From the NCBI RefSeq assembly GCF_900116605.1, contig NZ_FPBC01000002.1:124001-188000 (forward strand): a stretch of 64,000 nt of DNA, written 5' to 3'. Each line of letters begins with the position of its first letter. The first letter of the stretch is position 1. Positions 54,574 through 63,288 of this stretch are shown one piece after another. The translations under genes were made by a program, and so were the position numbers. Source of the stretch: Pseudomonas marincola. GTDB lineage: Bacteria > Pseudomonadota > Gammaproteobacteria > Pseudomonadales > Pseudomonadaceae. A model generated the notes under the pieces. That model ran no database searches. It was given only the letters and a program-made list of their open reading frames with translations, and was not told where the DNA came from.

Positions 54574-56259
54574 TTAGTCCTGTGCTGGCAGAGCATCAAT
54601 GTGCGGCGGCGCGGCTGGCTTGGATACCGGCATGCACTCATCAAGCAGGCGGCGGGCAGCGCTTTCGGCGGCGTCTGCATAAGGGATAAGGACACTGCCA
54701 GCGCCCGCATGACGGAACGCCTCGGCGTCGCCCTCATGGAAAGCGCTCAAAGTGATTTGCCCCTTGAAACCGTTGCTGCGCAGGGCGCGAAACAGAATCG
54801 CGTTGACCTCGCGCTGGGGAATGGTGCTGACCATGAGCTTCGCGTCATGCAGCGGCAGATGAGCCAGAAAGTCAGCGTCTTCTGCATCACCGTAACAAAC
54901 ACTCAGGCCACGGGCTTTCGCCAGCTTCAACTCGTCTGGCGCAAAGTCCACGCCGAGCACGCGTTTGCCGGCTTGTTGAAACTGTTCGGCCAATAGCCGC
55001 CCGTAGCGGCCCATGCCATAGATAATAATCTCCGGATGCCGCACCCGATTCGGTGTGTCGGAGGCTGTCTCGCGGTAGGCAACTTTGCGTTCAAACAAAC
55101 TCAGCATTGGCGCCAGGCGCGCAAACAGTGGCTGGGTATACATCGCCATGTAAGTCGACAGGGTAATTGTGATCAGCGCCACCAGAGTGATCAGGCCCAG
55201 CGCGGAAGGATCAATCACCCCGAGGCCGACACCGACGCCGACAAAAATAATCGAGAACTCACTGATCTGCGCCAGCGTCAGCCCCGCCACAAATCCGGTG
55301 CGCTTGCGATAACCCAGTGCGCCGACAATCGGCATGATGATCAGCGGTTTAGCGATCAGGACAAATGCCGAAAGTACCAGCGCTGGAAATATCTGACCGT
55401 TGATATGACTGAAGTCGAGCTGCATGCCCAGGTAGAGGAAGAAGAACAGCAGGAGAAAGTCGCGCAAGCTGGTCAGGCGGCTTGAGATGGCTTCGCGCAG
55501 CGGTGTCGAGGCCAGAGACACGCCCGCGACAAATGCCCCAAGCTCTTTGGACAAACCAAACGATTCGGCAATGCCAGCCAGCGCGGTGCCCCACGCCACT
55601 GCAAACAGCATCAACAGTTCGGGGGAGCGTGACATGGCCTTTAGAAGCCACGGCATGGCCTTGCGCGAGATGAGGTAAATCCCGGCCACGGTAATCAACG
55701 CCAGCACACCCAGCCAGAAAAGGCTCATGGGTTGTTCAGCCGTGGCTTGTTTGGGGCTGAGCAGGTTGAGAACCAACATCGACGCGACTACAGCAATGTC
55801 CTGAATAATCAGGATGCCCATGGCGATTCGACCATGCAGCGAGTCGATCTCTTTCTTATCCGAGAGCAGTTTGACCACGATAATAGTGCTGGAGAAGGCC
55901 AGCGCCATTGCCATGTACAGCGCCATGCTGCTGCTCATGCCAAGCAAGATACACAGCCCATAACCGAGCCCGAGGGTCAGCGCTATCTGGCAGGTGCCGG
56001 CGACCAGTGCAACGCGGCCCAGAGAGCTGATCAGTTGCGTGTCGAGTTTGAGTCCGACAACGAACAACAGCACGGTAATGCCTATCTCGGCGAGCAGCGC
56101 CAGTGGCTCCATTTCACTGCTCAAGCCGATGAAACTTGGGCCTGCAAGAATGCCGACAACGATGTAGGCGATGATCAAGGGCTGTCGCAACTTCAAGGCA
56201 ATCGCGCCAAACAAGGCCGATAACACCAGTAATGCTGCGACTTCCTGAAATAAGCTCAT
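54574..56259 (-). CDS. Kef/YbaL-type monovalent cation:proton antiporter with TrkA-N domain
   Basis: This 561-residue CPA2-family protein has an N-terminal membrane domain of 12-13 helices (start MSLFQEVAALLVLSALFGAI; core motifs AFSSTIIVVKLLSD and SFGLSKELGAFVAGVSLA) and a cytoplasmic TrkA-N/RCK domain with the nucleotide-binding fold IIYGMGRYGRLLAEQ. It is nearest E. coli YbaL, a potential K+ or Na+ efflux antiporter, rather than glutathione-gated KefB/C. The start at 56259 has AGGGA upstream; the frame continues 15 codons without similarity. It is monocistronic. Confidence 0.9.
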   Translation of the reverse strand: MSLFQEVAALLVLSALFGAIALKLRQPLIIAYIVVGILAGPSFIGLSSEMEPLALLAEIGITVLLFVVGLKLDTQLISSLGRVALVAGTCQIALTLGLGYGLCILLGMSSSMALYMAMALAFSSTIIVVKLLSDKKEIDSLHGRIAMGILIIQDIAVVASMLVLNLLSPKQATAEQPMSLFWLGVLALITVAGIYLISRKAMPWLLKAMSRSPELLMLFAVAWGTALAGIAESFGLSKELGAFVAGVSLASTPLREAISSRLTSLRDFLLLFFFLYLGMQLDFSHINGQIFPALVLSAFVLIAKPLIIMPIVGALGYRKRTGFVAGLTLAQISEFSIIFVGVGVGLGVIDPSALGLITLVALITITLSTYMAMYTQPLFARLAPMLSLFERKVAYRETASDTPNRVRHPEIIIYGMGRYGRLLAEQFQQAGKRVLGVDFAPDELKLAKARGLSVCYGDAEDADFLAHLPLHDAKLMVSTIPQREVNAILFRALRSNGFKGQITLSAFHEGDAEAFRHAGAGSVLIPYADAAESAARRLLDECMPVSKPAAPPHIDALPAQD

Positions 56260-56527
56260 GCGTCTGAATCCCTGATAGATGTATTGAGCATAACGCTTGG
56301 GCATCGGGCGAAAGCTGCGTTGTATCAGTATGGTGGCAGTTAGCCGTTGTGAAAGCCGAACATGACGCGGCGAATCAGCGTCGTATAACTGCGTGGTGTG
56401 TTGCCATGTCCCATGAGTTTTGCCAGTGCGCTACACAACCTTGCACAGATATGCGGTTATCGCTTGTCGAGGCGGCTCGATACAGCCATGATTTCTCATG
56501 CGTGTGCCCCTCGTACAAGGATTTCCA

Positions 56528-59023
56528 ATGCCAGACTCTGTTGCTACCCATCTGCGGTTAGCGCCTGAAGCTCTAACCCGCCCGTTTTCTCCTGAGCAAT
56601 TCAACTTTAGCAACACAGATGATCTTGAACCTTTTCGTGGTGTTCTCGGCCAGGAGCGTGCCGTTGAAGCGTTGCAATTTGGCGTGGCGATGCCGCGTCC
56701 CGGCTATAACGTATTTGTGATGGGCGAGCCCGGCACCGGGCGTTTTTCATTTGTTAATCGCTATCTCAAAGCTGAAGGCAAGCGCATGGCGACACCGGCT
56801 GACCGGGTGTACGTCAATAATTTTGATGAGCCGCGCGAGCCGCGTGCGTTAGAGCTTGAAGCTGGGACTGCCGGTGAGTTCATTACCGATATCGGGCTGC
56901 TGATCGACAACCTGCTGGCGACATTCCCGGCGGTGTTCGAGCATCCGTCGTACCAGCAGAAGAAGAACGCGGTCGACCGGGCGTTCAATAAACGCTACGA
57001 CCAAGCGTTGGATATTATCGAGCGCATGTCGCTTGAAAAGAGCATTGCCCTGTACCGCGACAGCAGCAACATCGCGTTTACCCCGATGCTCGAAGGCAAG
57101 GCGCTGGATGAAGCCGAGTTTGCGCAACTGCCCGAGGCTGATCGGGAGCGTTTTCACGCCGACATCGCCGCGCTTGAAGAATGCCTCAATGAAGAGCTGG
57201 CGAGCTTGCCGCAGTGGAAGCGAGAAACCAGTAATCAACTGCGTCAGCTCAACGAGGAAACCATCACCGTTGCATTGCAGCCGCTGCTGGCGCCGCTTTC
57301 GGAGAAGTATGCCGAGAACGCCGGCGTGTGTGCCTACCTGCAGGCGGTGCAGGTCAATTTGCTGAAAACCGTGGTTGAGCAACTGGTTGATATCGAAAAG
57401 ACCGATATCCCGCAGCGCAAGTTACTCGAGGAGCAATACTGCCCGAGCCTGGTGGTTGGTCATCATGCGCACGGCGGCGCGCCCGTGGTGTTCGAGTCGC
57501 ATCCAACCTACGACAATCTGTTTGGCCGCATCGAGTACAGCACCGATTCCGGGGCGATCTACACCAGCTTCCGGCAATTGCGCCCTGGCGCATTGCATCG
57601 TGCCAATGGCGGGTTCCTGATTCTCGAAGCCGAGAAAATGCTCAGCGAGCCGTTTGTCTGGGATGCGCTTAAACGCGCCCTGCATTCCCGTCAGCTGAAA
57701 ATGGAATCGCCGCTGGGCGAGTTGGGGCGGATTGCTACGATCACGCTGAGCCCGCAGGTGATTCCTTTGCAGGTCAAGGTGATCATCATTGGCGCGCGCC
57801 AACTGTATTACGCGCTGCAGGACCATGATCCGGACTTCCAGGAAATGTTCCGCGTTCTTGTCGACTTCGACGAGGACATTCCGCTGGGCGACGAAAGCCT
57901 TGAGCAATTTGCCCAGCTGATGAAAACCCGCACCACCGAGGAGGGCATGGCGCCGCTCACGGCGGCTGCGGTAGCGCGTCTGGCGACATACAGTGCCCGG
58001 CTGGCTGAGCATCAGGGGCGGCTGTCGGCACGCATCGGTGATTTGTTCCAACTGGTCAGCGAGGCTGACTTTATTCGCCAGTTGGCCAATGAGACCGTGA
58101 CTGATGTCGGCCATATCGAGCGGGCGCTCAAAGCCAAAGCCACGCGCACCGGGCGTGTTTCGGCGCGGATTATCGACGACATGCTGGCCGGGATCATTCT
58201 GATCGACACGGCCGGTGCGGCGGTCGGCAAGTGCAACGGGCTGACGGTGCTGGAAGTCGGTGATTCCGCGTTCGGCGTTCCTGCGCGAATTTCGGCCACG
58301 GTGTATCCGGGCGGCTCGGGGATTGTCGATATCGAGCGTGAGGTTAATCTCGGCCAGCCGATTCACTCCAAGGGCGTGATGATCCTGACCGGGTTCCTTG
58401 GCAGCCGTTACGCGCAGGAATTCCCGCTGGAGATTTCCGCCAGCATTGCGCTTGAGCAGTCGTACGGATATGTGGATGGCGACAGTGCCTCGCTGGGTGA
58501 GGTGTGCACTCTGATCTCGGCGCTGTCGCGCACGCCGCTCAAGCAGTGCTTTGCGATCACCGGCTCGATCAACCAGTTCGGTGAAGTTCAGGCTGTGGGT
58601 GGCGTCAACGAGAAGATCGAAGGTTTCTTCCGCCTTTGTGAGGCGCGTGGGCTGACGGGCGAGCAGGGCGCAATCATCCCGAGTTCCAATGTCTCGACGC
58701 TGATGCTCGACGAGAAAGTGCTGAACGCGGTGCGCGCTGGCCAGTTCCATATCTACGCGGTGCGTCAGGTGGACGAGGCGCTGAGCCTGCTGGCCGGTGA
58801 GCCTGTGGGAGAAGCGGATGAGCGCGGTCAATTCCCGGCGGGCAGCGTCAATGCGCGGGTTGTTGAGCGTTTGCGCGCGATTGCCGAAATGGGCATGGGC
58901 GAGGAGGAAAAAGACGAAAAACAGGACAAGGACGAAAAAGTGGTCAAAGCTGTAGAGGAGAAACCTCAAAAGCCTGTACCCGCCAAGGAGAAAAAGCCCC
59001 GGGCGCCAAAGTCCGAAGGTTGA
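56528..59023 (+). CDS. Lon-like ATP-dependent protease (AAA_32 family, AsrA-like)
   Basis: This 831-residue protein has an N-terminal AAA-type region (FRGVLGQERAVEALQFGVAM then GEPGTGRFSF), a helical insert, a second ATPase part (HRANGGFLILEAEKML) and a C-terminal Lon protease domain with the catalytic serine in DGDSASLGE and lysine in VNEKIEGFF. It is close to P. aeruginosa AsrA (PA0779), which is tied to aminoglycoside and heat stress, as I recall. The P-loop lysine is replaced by Arg, and the Walker B reads LILEAE, so ATP use may differ from classical Lon. The tail is a highly charged Lys/Glu-rich stretch of about 45 residues. AAGG 7 nt upstream sets the start. Confidence 0.92.
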   Translation: MPDSVATHLRLAPEALTRPFSPEQFNFSNTDDLEPFRGVLGQERAVEALQFGVAMPRPGYNVFVMGEPGTGRFSFVNRYLKAEGKRMATPADRVYVNNFDEPREPRALELEAGTAGEFITDIGLLIDNLLATFPAVFEHPSYQQKKNAVDRAFNKRYDQALDIIERMSLEKSIALYRDSSNIAFTPMLEGKALDEAEFAQLPEADRERFHADIAALEECLNEELASLPQWKRETSNQLRQLNEETITVALQPLLAPLSEKYAENAGVCAYLQAVQVNLLKTVVEQLVDIEKTDIPQRKLLEEQYCPSLVVGHHAHGGAPVVFESHPTYDNLFGRIEYSTDSGAIYTSFRQLRPGALHRANGGFLILEAEKMLSEPFVWDALKRALHSRQLKMESPLGELGRIATITLSPQVIPLQVKVIIIGARQLYYALQDHDPDFQEMFRVLVDFDEDIPLGDESLEQFAQLMKTRTTEEGMAPLTAAAVARLATYSARLAEHQGRLSARIGDLFQLVSEADFIRQLANETVTDVGHIERALKAKATRTGRVSARIIDDMLAGIILIDTAGAAVGKCNGLTVLEVGDSAFGVPARISATVYPGGSGIVDIEREVNLGQPIHSKGVMILTGFLGSRYAQEFPLEISASIALEQSYGYVDGDSASLGEVCTLISALSRTPLKQCFAITGSINQFGEVQAVGGVNEKIEGFFRLCEARGLTGEQGAIIPSSNVSTLMLDEKVLNAVRAGQFHIYAVRQVDEALSLLAGEPVGEADERGQFPAGSVNARVVERLRAIAEMGMGEEEKDEKQDKDEKVVKAVEEKPQKPVPAKEKKPRAPKSEG

Positions 59024-59120
59024 TTGAACAGGGGCGTCGGAGCCGCATCACATGCGGCGCAGTCGATGCTGGGGAAGCCCGCTGATTTGGACGTTTTGCG
59101 CGGCTTTCCCACGGTTCATC

Positions 59121-59157
59121 CACACAGTTATCCACAGGTTGAGTGAATAACTGTGTG
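59121..59157. other. Hairpin containing a perfect DnaA box
   Basis: Inverted repeat CACACAGTTAT / ATAACTGTGTG (11 bp) with a 15-nt loop. TTATCCACA, the strict DnaA 9-mer, spans the left arm and loop (59128-59136), and a one-mismatch box TCATCCACA lies just before (59116-59124). No T-run follows. Confidence 0.55.
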
Positions 59158-59216
59158 ACCCTCCTGCAAGTCTTGGCGGTGACTGGCAAGTGACCAATCT
59201 TGCGAGGGTTGCCGTC

Positions 59217-59558
59217 ATGTCACGAAGCCTATGTCTCACCCGTCAATGCCTGGGCATGGTCACACGCATCGAGTGCGTGGTGCTGCCATTGGCTGGCGGT
59301 AATGGGCTCTGGACCCTGATTTGCGCGGCGGGTCTGTCCGGTGAGCAACCGACGGCCATAAAGGCGCAAGGCCCATTCTGCGGGCCTTTGGTGGCCGAAG
59401 GGGTCTTGGCTGGGATTGCCGATAACCTGATTGTGCAGGGCTATTGTGAATGTTGTGACCTGCCTATCTGGCGTCTGCACATTCAAGCGCAGTTACGGCA
59501 ATTGAACGGAGAGCGTAGACGTAATTTCGGCGATTACCAGTTTCATCCAGAAACTTAA
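59217..59558 (+). CDS. Conserved hypothetical protein downstream of the Lon-like gene
   Basis: This 113-residue protein starts at ATG 59217 with GAGGG 9 nt upstream; a GTG at 59190 is possible but lacks support. It has several Cys residues (CLTRQC near the start, CECC near residue 87) and the segment DLPIWRLHIQAQLRQLN, and no known domain. Similar small proteins follow the AsrA-like gene in other pseudomonads, from memory. The function is unknown; the CxCC cluster could bind metal. A 193-bp interval with DnaA-box hairpin separates it from the protease gene. Confidence 0.65.
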   Translation: MSRSLCLTRQCLGMVTRIECVVLPLAGGNGLWTLICAAGLSGEQPTAIKAQGPFCGPLVAEGVLAGIADNLIVQGYCECCDLPIWRLHIQAQLRQLNGERRRNFGDYQFHPET

Positions 59559-59644
59559 TTCGCCGTTGTACAGGGATGGCGCTACCCTTCGCAGGGCTTT
59601 AAATCAAGGCTTTTTACCGATAAAAGCGCTGCACTTGAAAAATG

Positions 59645-59653
59645 TTATCCACA
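59645..59653 (+). promoter_or_regulatory. Perfect DnaA box upstream of the yqhA-like gene
   Basis: TTATCCACA, 95 bp before the start of the next gene and in an AT-rich stretch. It is one of four perfect intergenic copies in the window. Confidence 0.45.
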
Positions 59654-59748
59654 TTTGCCCAAGATAATTTTTTAAAGGTGTTTCAGCGCCTTTTTTGGCG
59701 GGACATGGCTGGGTATACTCCGCTCCGGTTCAACCTTTGTGAGACACC

Positions 59749-60243
59749 ATGGAACGCTTTATTGAAAACGCGATGTACGCATCGCGCTGGTTGTTGGCGC
59801 CGATCTATTTTGGCCTGTCGTTAGGGTTATTTGCCCTGGCGCTCAAGTTCTTCCAAGAAATTTTCCACATTCTGCCCAGCATCTTTTCGATGGCTGAGGC
59901 GGATTTGGTGCTGGTTATTCTGTCGCTGATCGACATGGCGCTGGTCGGCGGGCTCATCGTGATGGTGATGCTGTCGGGCTACGAGAACTTTGTCTCGCAA
60001 CTCGACATCGAAGAGGGCCGCGAAAAGCTCAGTTGGTTGGGCAAGATGGACTCCGGTTCATTGAAGATGAAAGTGGCCGCGTCGATCGTGGCGATTTCAT
60101 CGATCCATCTGCTCAAGGTGTTCATGGATGCCAAGAACATCCCGGACAACAAGTTGATGTGGTACGTGATCATCCACATGACCTTTGTACTGTCGGCCTT
60201 CGCCATGGGTTATCTGGATAAGCTGACCAAGCACGACCACTGA
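59749..60243 (+). CDS. YqhA/UPF0114 family membrane protein
   Basis: This 164-residue inner-membrane protein of the TIGR00645/UPF0114 family starts [23 protein letters not shown]. It has helices at about residues 14-35, 50-80 and 105-130 plus a final one around 135-155, and conserved [12 protein letters not shown] and [31 protein letters not shown] segments (the core is [11 protein letters not shown]). No activity is assigned to the family. It is followed by a strong terminator and appears monocistronic. Confidence 0.9.
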   Translation: MERFIENAMYASRWLLAPIYFGLSLGLFALALKFFQEIFHILPSIFSMAEADLVLVILSLIDMALVGGLIVMVMLSGYENFVSQLDIEEGREKLSWLGKMDSGSLKMKVAASIVAISSIHLLKVFMDAKNIPDNKLMWYVIIHMTFVLSAFAMGYLDKLTKHDH

Positions 60244-60267
60244 TCCGGCAGCAGTAAAACGCCCATC

Positions 60268-60303
60268 AAACCGCCCGGCCGTTGCAAAACGGACGGGCGG
60301 TTT
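60268..60303 (+). terminator. Rho-independent terminator after the yqhA-like gene
   Basis: Stem AAACCGCCCG / CGGGCGGTTT, with an inner CGT/ACG pairing, 24 bp after the stop. The T-run is short (TTT). Confidence 0.75.
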
Positions 60304-60329
60304 GCATTTAGCCTTGAGCTTTTGTTTGT

Positions 60330-60354
60330 TTATACAAGAATTAATTTTGTATAA
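60330..60354. promoter_or_regulatory. AT-rich inverted repeat upstream of the DUF6482 gene
   Basis: TTATACAA, 9 bp, TTGTATAA: a perfect 8-bp inverted repeat 28 bp before the start codon, in a GC-rich genome. It could be an operator overlapping a -10 element (TATACA or TATAAG). Confidence 0.45.
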
Positions 60355-60382
60355 GTTATGTATAGTTATGGAGGCGGCGATC

Positions 60383-60688
60383 ATGAATCTTCAAGAGTTG
60401 CGTGGGCATGCGCTGGCGGGTGAGGTTGATGAGCTCAACCTGATCTCCATCGAAGGTGGTATCTATGTGCTGGAGGTGCAGATGGATGGCATCGCCTATG
60501 GCTTTACCGATGCGTCCCGGAAATCGCAGCATATGCGCTCCATCGAGCATGCCCGTGATGTGCTCCACGAATTGCCCAGGCTGCCGTTCAATCTGGTCCA
60601 CGCGGTGGTGCATGATGAGATGTGCGGCATGCCGGACGGCCCTCAGGACACCTTGCGCGTGCCCATCTCGATGAACTCGCAGTGGTAG
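60383..60688 (+). CDS. DUF6482 family protein
   Basis: This 101-residue soluble protein starts at ATG 60383 with GGAGG 8 nt upstream. The sequence MNLQELRGHALAGEVDELNL, then GGIYVLEVQMDG and MRSIEHARDVL, matches small pseudomonad proteins of the DUF6482 family. No catalytic motif is visible; one beta-sheet with two helices is likely. It stands alone between a terminator and the fklB promoter region. Function unknown. Confidence 0.8.
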   Translation: MNLQELRGHALAGEVDELNLISIEGGIYVLEVQMDGIAYGFTDASRKSQHMRSIEHARDVLHELPRLPFNLVHAVVHDEMCGMPDGPQDTLRVPISMNSQW

Positions 60689-60923
60689 CCTTGCCAAAAC
60701 GCGTTGCTGTGTTCCTGTGAACATTTGAACGGCGAGTGATCAGCGCCGTTCCGCAGATGGCTTTTGGCCCTCGGTAGCGCCCTTGGTTGTGATTCGGCCT
60801 GATCGCCAACTCATTGATCTGGCTCAAATAGATTTACCTTCGCGGTGTCGGGTGTTCGGCTGGGGCGGCCTTTGCTTCTGTGCTAGGCTGGCCGACCTTT
60901 TCAACCCCCCTGCGGAGCGTTAC

Positions 60924-61541
60924 ATGTCCGAACTTAATCTTGCTACTGATGAAACCCGCGTCAGCTACGGCATTGGCCGTCAGTTGGGTGGCCAACTGCG
61001 TGACAATCCGCCACCGGGTGTTAGCCTCGACGCTATTCTGGCGGGCCTGACCGACGCTTTCGCTGGTAAAGAAAGCCGCGTCAGCGAAGCTGAGCTGAAT
61101 GCCAGCTTCAAGGTTATCCGTGAAGTTATGCAAGCTGAAGCTCAAGCCAAGGCTGAAGCAGCTGCTGGTGCAGGCAGAGAGTTCCTGGCCACAAACGCTG
61201 GCCGTGATGGCATCACCGTTCTGGCTTCGGGCCTGCAGTACGAAGTACTGACCACCGGCGAAGGCGCTACGCCGACCCGCGAAGACACTATCCGTGCGCA
61301 TTACCACGGCACCCTGATCGACGGCACTGTGTTCGACAGCTCCTACGATCGCGGTCAGCCAGCAGAGTTTCCGGTTGGCGGCGTGATCGCCGGCTGGACC
61401 GAAGCCCTGCAATTGATGAAGGCTGGTAGCAAGTGGCGCCTGTACGTGCCGAGCGAGTTGGCTTACGGCGCGCAAGGCGTTGGCAGCATCCCGCCGCACA
61501 GCGTGCTGGTATTCGACGTAGAGCTGCTCGAAGTTCTGTAA
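60924..61541 (+). CDS. fklB: FKBP-type peptidyl-prolyl cis-trans isomerase FklB (FKBP22-like)
   Basis: This 205-residue protein has an N-terminal helical dimerisation domain (residues 1-85, SYGIGRQLGGQL) and a C-terminal FKBP domain with the active-site signature HYHGTLIDGTVFDSSYDRG, VIAGWTEALQLMKAGSKW and the end PPHSVLVFDVELLEV. There is no signal peptide, so it is probably cytoplasmic, unlike FkpA. It catalyses prolyl bond isomerisation and may assist folding. The ATG at 60924 follows GGAG at short distance. Confidence 0.93.
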   Translation: MSELNLATDETRVSYGIGRQLGGQLRDNPPPGVSLDAILAGLTDAFAGKESRVSEAELNASFKVIREVMQAEAQAKAEAAAGAGREFLATNAGRDGITVLASGLQYEVLTTGEGATPTREDTIRAHYHGTLIDGTVFDSSYDRGQPAEFPVGGVIAGWTEALQLMKAGSKWRLYVPSELAYGAQGVGSIPPHSVLVFDVELLEVL

Positions 61542-61624
61542 GTCGAAGCGGCAGACGCTGTACAGGTCTGCCCGGAGATTCCCTGTCGACAGCGTTGCTG
61601 GCGGCAGGGCTCTCGTCTGTCAGC

Positions 61625-61852
61625 TCAAGGGTGCAATGCCTGCGAGTAGCAAAACAGAAACAGATTGCGCACCAATTCCTTGATCACCACTGGCTCGTTT
61701 GAACTGAGTTCATGCAGGTCCAGGCCGCCTTGTTCGCGGAAGGCTTCAAGTGCTTCATCTTCCAGACTCGCACATACTTTGCCGGTGTCGCGTTCGAGAA
61801 TACGCACATAAGGTTGTGGCCGGTCGAGCCATGCATCAATCAAATAGGTCAT
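61625..61852 (-). CDS. Small iron-regulated hypothetical protein (PA4570-like)
   Basis: This 75-residue protein starts at ATG 61852 with AAGGAG 7 nt upstream and reads MTYLIDAWLDRPQPYVRILE at its N-terminus. It has no signal or membrane segment and no recognised domain. In P. aeruginosa a gene in the equivalent place (PA4570, beside ispB and fklB) is among those strongly induced by iron starvation, from memory. A good Fur-box candidate overlaps the upstream region here (61877-61891), which supports the same control. The function is unknown. Confidence 0.8.
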   Translation of the reverse strand: MTYLIDAWLDRPQPYVRILERDTGKVCASLEDEALEAFREQGGLDLHELSSNEPVVIKELVRNLFLFCYSQALHP

Positions 61853-61876
61853 GAGTGTTCTCCTTGGGTACGCCAA

Positions 61877-61891
61877 TGAGAATAATTCTTA
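61877..61891 (-). promoter_or_regulatory. Fur box upstream of the PA4570-like gene
   Basis: TGAGAAT-A-ATTCTTA matches the 7-1-7 Fur core TGATAAT-N-ATTATCA at 11 of 14 positions, 24 bp before the start codon. Repression by iron is expected. Confidence 0.72.
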
Positions 61892-62035
61892 TTCAATAAA
61901 TAGCAAGGGTCAATTGGACATCTATTGATTTGCGTCAGGCGCAGGCCGACGACTGGCAGTTCAGTTTAAGTTGGAGGCAGAGAGCGGCGCCTCGGTTAAG
62001 AGGTCGAGCGTGTGTGCAGGGAGAGAAGAGGGCGC

Positions 62036-62065
62036 CTGACGAGGCCGCAGATGCGACCTCGTCAG
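62036..62065. other. Hairpin downstream of ispB
   Basis: CTGACGAGG / CCTCGTCAG 9-bp perfect stem with a 12-nt loop just after the ispB stop on the minus strand. A clear T-run is lacking. Confidence 0.45.
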
Positions 62066-62074
62066 TCTATGTGC

Positions 62075-63043
62075 TTAGTGGGTGCGGGCTACAGCGAAAT
62101 GGCTCAGCTCAATCAGCGCCTGGCGGTATTCGTTGTCTGGCAGTGCATCGAGGCAAGCGATGGCGCGTTCGGCGAAATCACGAGCTTTCTGGGCGGTGTA
62201 ATCCAGTGCGCCAGCGGCTTCGACAGCATTGCGAATGCTTTCGAGGTCTTCGATGCCGCCTTTTTGAATCGCCTGGCGAACCAGGGTGGCTTGCTCGGCG
62301 GTGCCTTCGCGCATGGTGTAGATCAGCGGCAGGGTTGGCTTGCCTTCTGCAAGGTCATCACCGACATTTTTACCCAGTGCTGCCGCATCGCCACGGTAGT
62401 CGAGCAGGTCGTCAACCAGTTGGAAGGCTACGCCAAGGTGGTCACCAAAGGTGCGCAACGCTTCAGTTTGCTCTGGAGTTGCCTGGGCAAATGCCGCTGC
62501 GCTGTGGGTCGAGGCCTCGAACAGCATGGCAGTTTTGCCGCGGATGACTTCCATGTAAATCGCTTCGGTGGTGCTGGCGTCGCGAACTTTCGACAGTTGT
62601 AGCACTTCACCTTCGGCAATCACGCGAGTGGCCTTGGAGAGAATCTTCATGACCGGCATCGAGCCCAGTTCGACCATCATCTCGAACGAGCGCGAATAGA
62701 GGAAGTCGCCTACCAGAACGCTGGGCGCATTGCCCCATTGTGCGTTGGCGGTTGAGCGGCCACGGCGCATGTCGGACATATCGACGACGTCGTCATGCAG
62801 CAGGGTCGCGGTGTGCAGGAACTCGATAGTGGCGGCCAGCAGGCGCAGGTTTTCATCCTGTACGCCAAGGGCTTTGCCGCTGAGGAGTACCAGCAGTGGG
62901 CGCAAGCGCTTACCGCCGGCCGAAATAATGTAATCGCCGATTTTCTCTACCAGCGGTACACGCGATACTAGTTGTTGGCGAATGATGCCATCAACAGCGG
63001 TAAAATCGTCCGCCACCACGCGGTAGAAAGCTTGGGGTTGCAT
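62075..63043 (-). CDS. ispB: Polyprenyl (octaprenyl/nonaprenyl) diphosphate synthase
   Basis: This 322-residue trans-prenyltransferase makes the side chain of ubiquinone. The first aspartate-rich motif is in LLHDDVVDMSDMRRGR and the second in AFQLVDDLLDYRGD. Small residues before the first motif (EFLHTAT) fit a long-chain product. It has the normal length. It is divergent from rplU with about 245 bp between the genes, the conserved arrangement in gammaproteobacteria. The chain length, eight or nine prenyl units, cannot be read with certainty. Confidence 0.96.
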   Translation of the reverse strand: MQPQAFYRVVADDFTAVDGIIRQQLVSRVPLVEKIGDYIISAGGKRLRPLLVLLSGKALGVQDENLRLLAATIEFLHTATLLHDDVVDMSDMRRGRSTANAQWGNAPSVLVGDFLYSRSFEMMVELGSMPVMKILSKATRVIAEGEVLQLSKVRDASTTEAIYMEVIRGKTAMLFEASTHSAAAFAQATPEQTEALRTFGDHLGVAFQLVDDLLDYRGDAAALGKNVGDDLAEGKPTLPLIYTMREGTAEQATLVRQAIQKGGIEDLESIRNAVEAAGALDYTAQKARDFAERAIACLDALPDNEYRQALIELSHFAVARTH

Positions 63044-63122
63044 TAGTTGCGCAGGCTCCTCGTATGTAGCGCGGCATGCTATGGGGCAGGCTAAGGCCTG
63101 TCAAGGCAAGAGCTTGGGGGAC

Positions 63123-63151
63123 TTGCGCTGGTTAAGAAGCTTGCGTACAAT
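63123..63151 (+). promoter_or_regulatory. Sigma-70 promoter of rplU-rpmA
   Basis: TTGCGC (63123-63128), a 17-bp spacer and TACAAT (63146-63151), followed by a leader of about 130 nt before rplU. The long leader could hold translational control by a ribosomal protein, but no known motif was identified. Confidence 0.65.
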
Positions 63152-63288
63152 CGCGCACCCTGAACTTCCCCCTGGGCATTTCCCTGCCTTACGCAATTGC
63201 AAGGGCGTCCTTCCGGCCCCAAGCAGCCATGCCAGTCAATAGCTATTCCTATAAAGCACTGGGTGAGCAGGATTAACGGAGATATACC

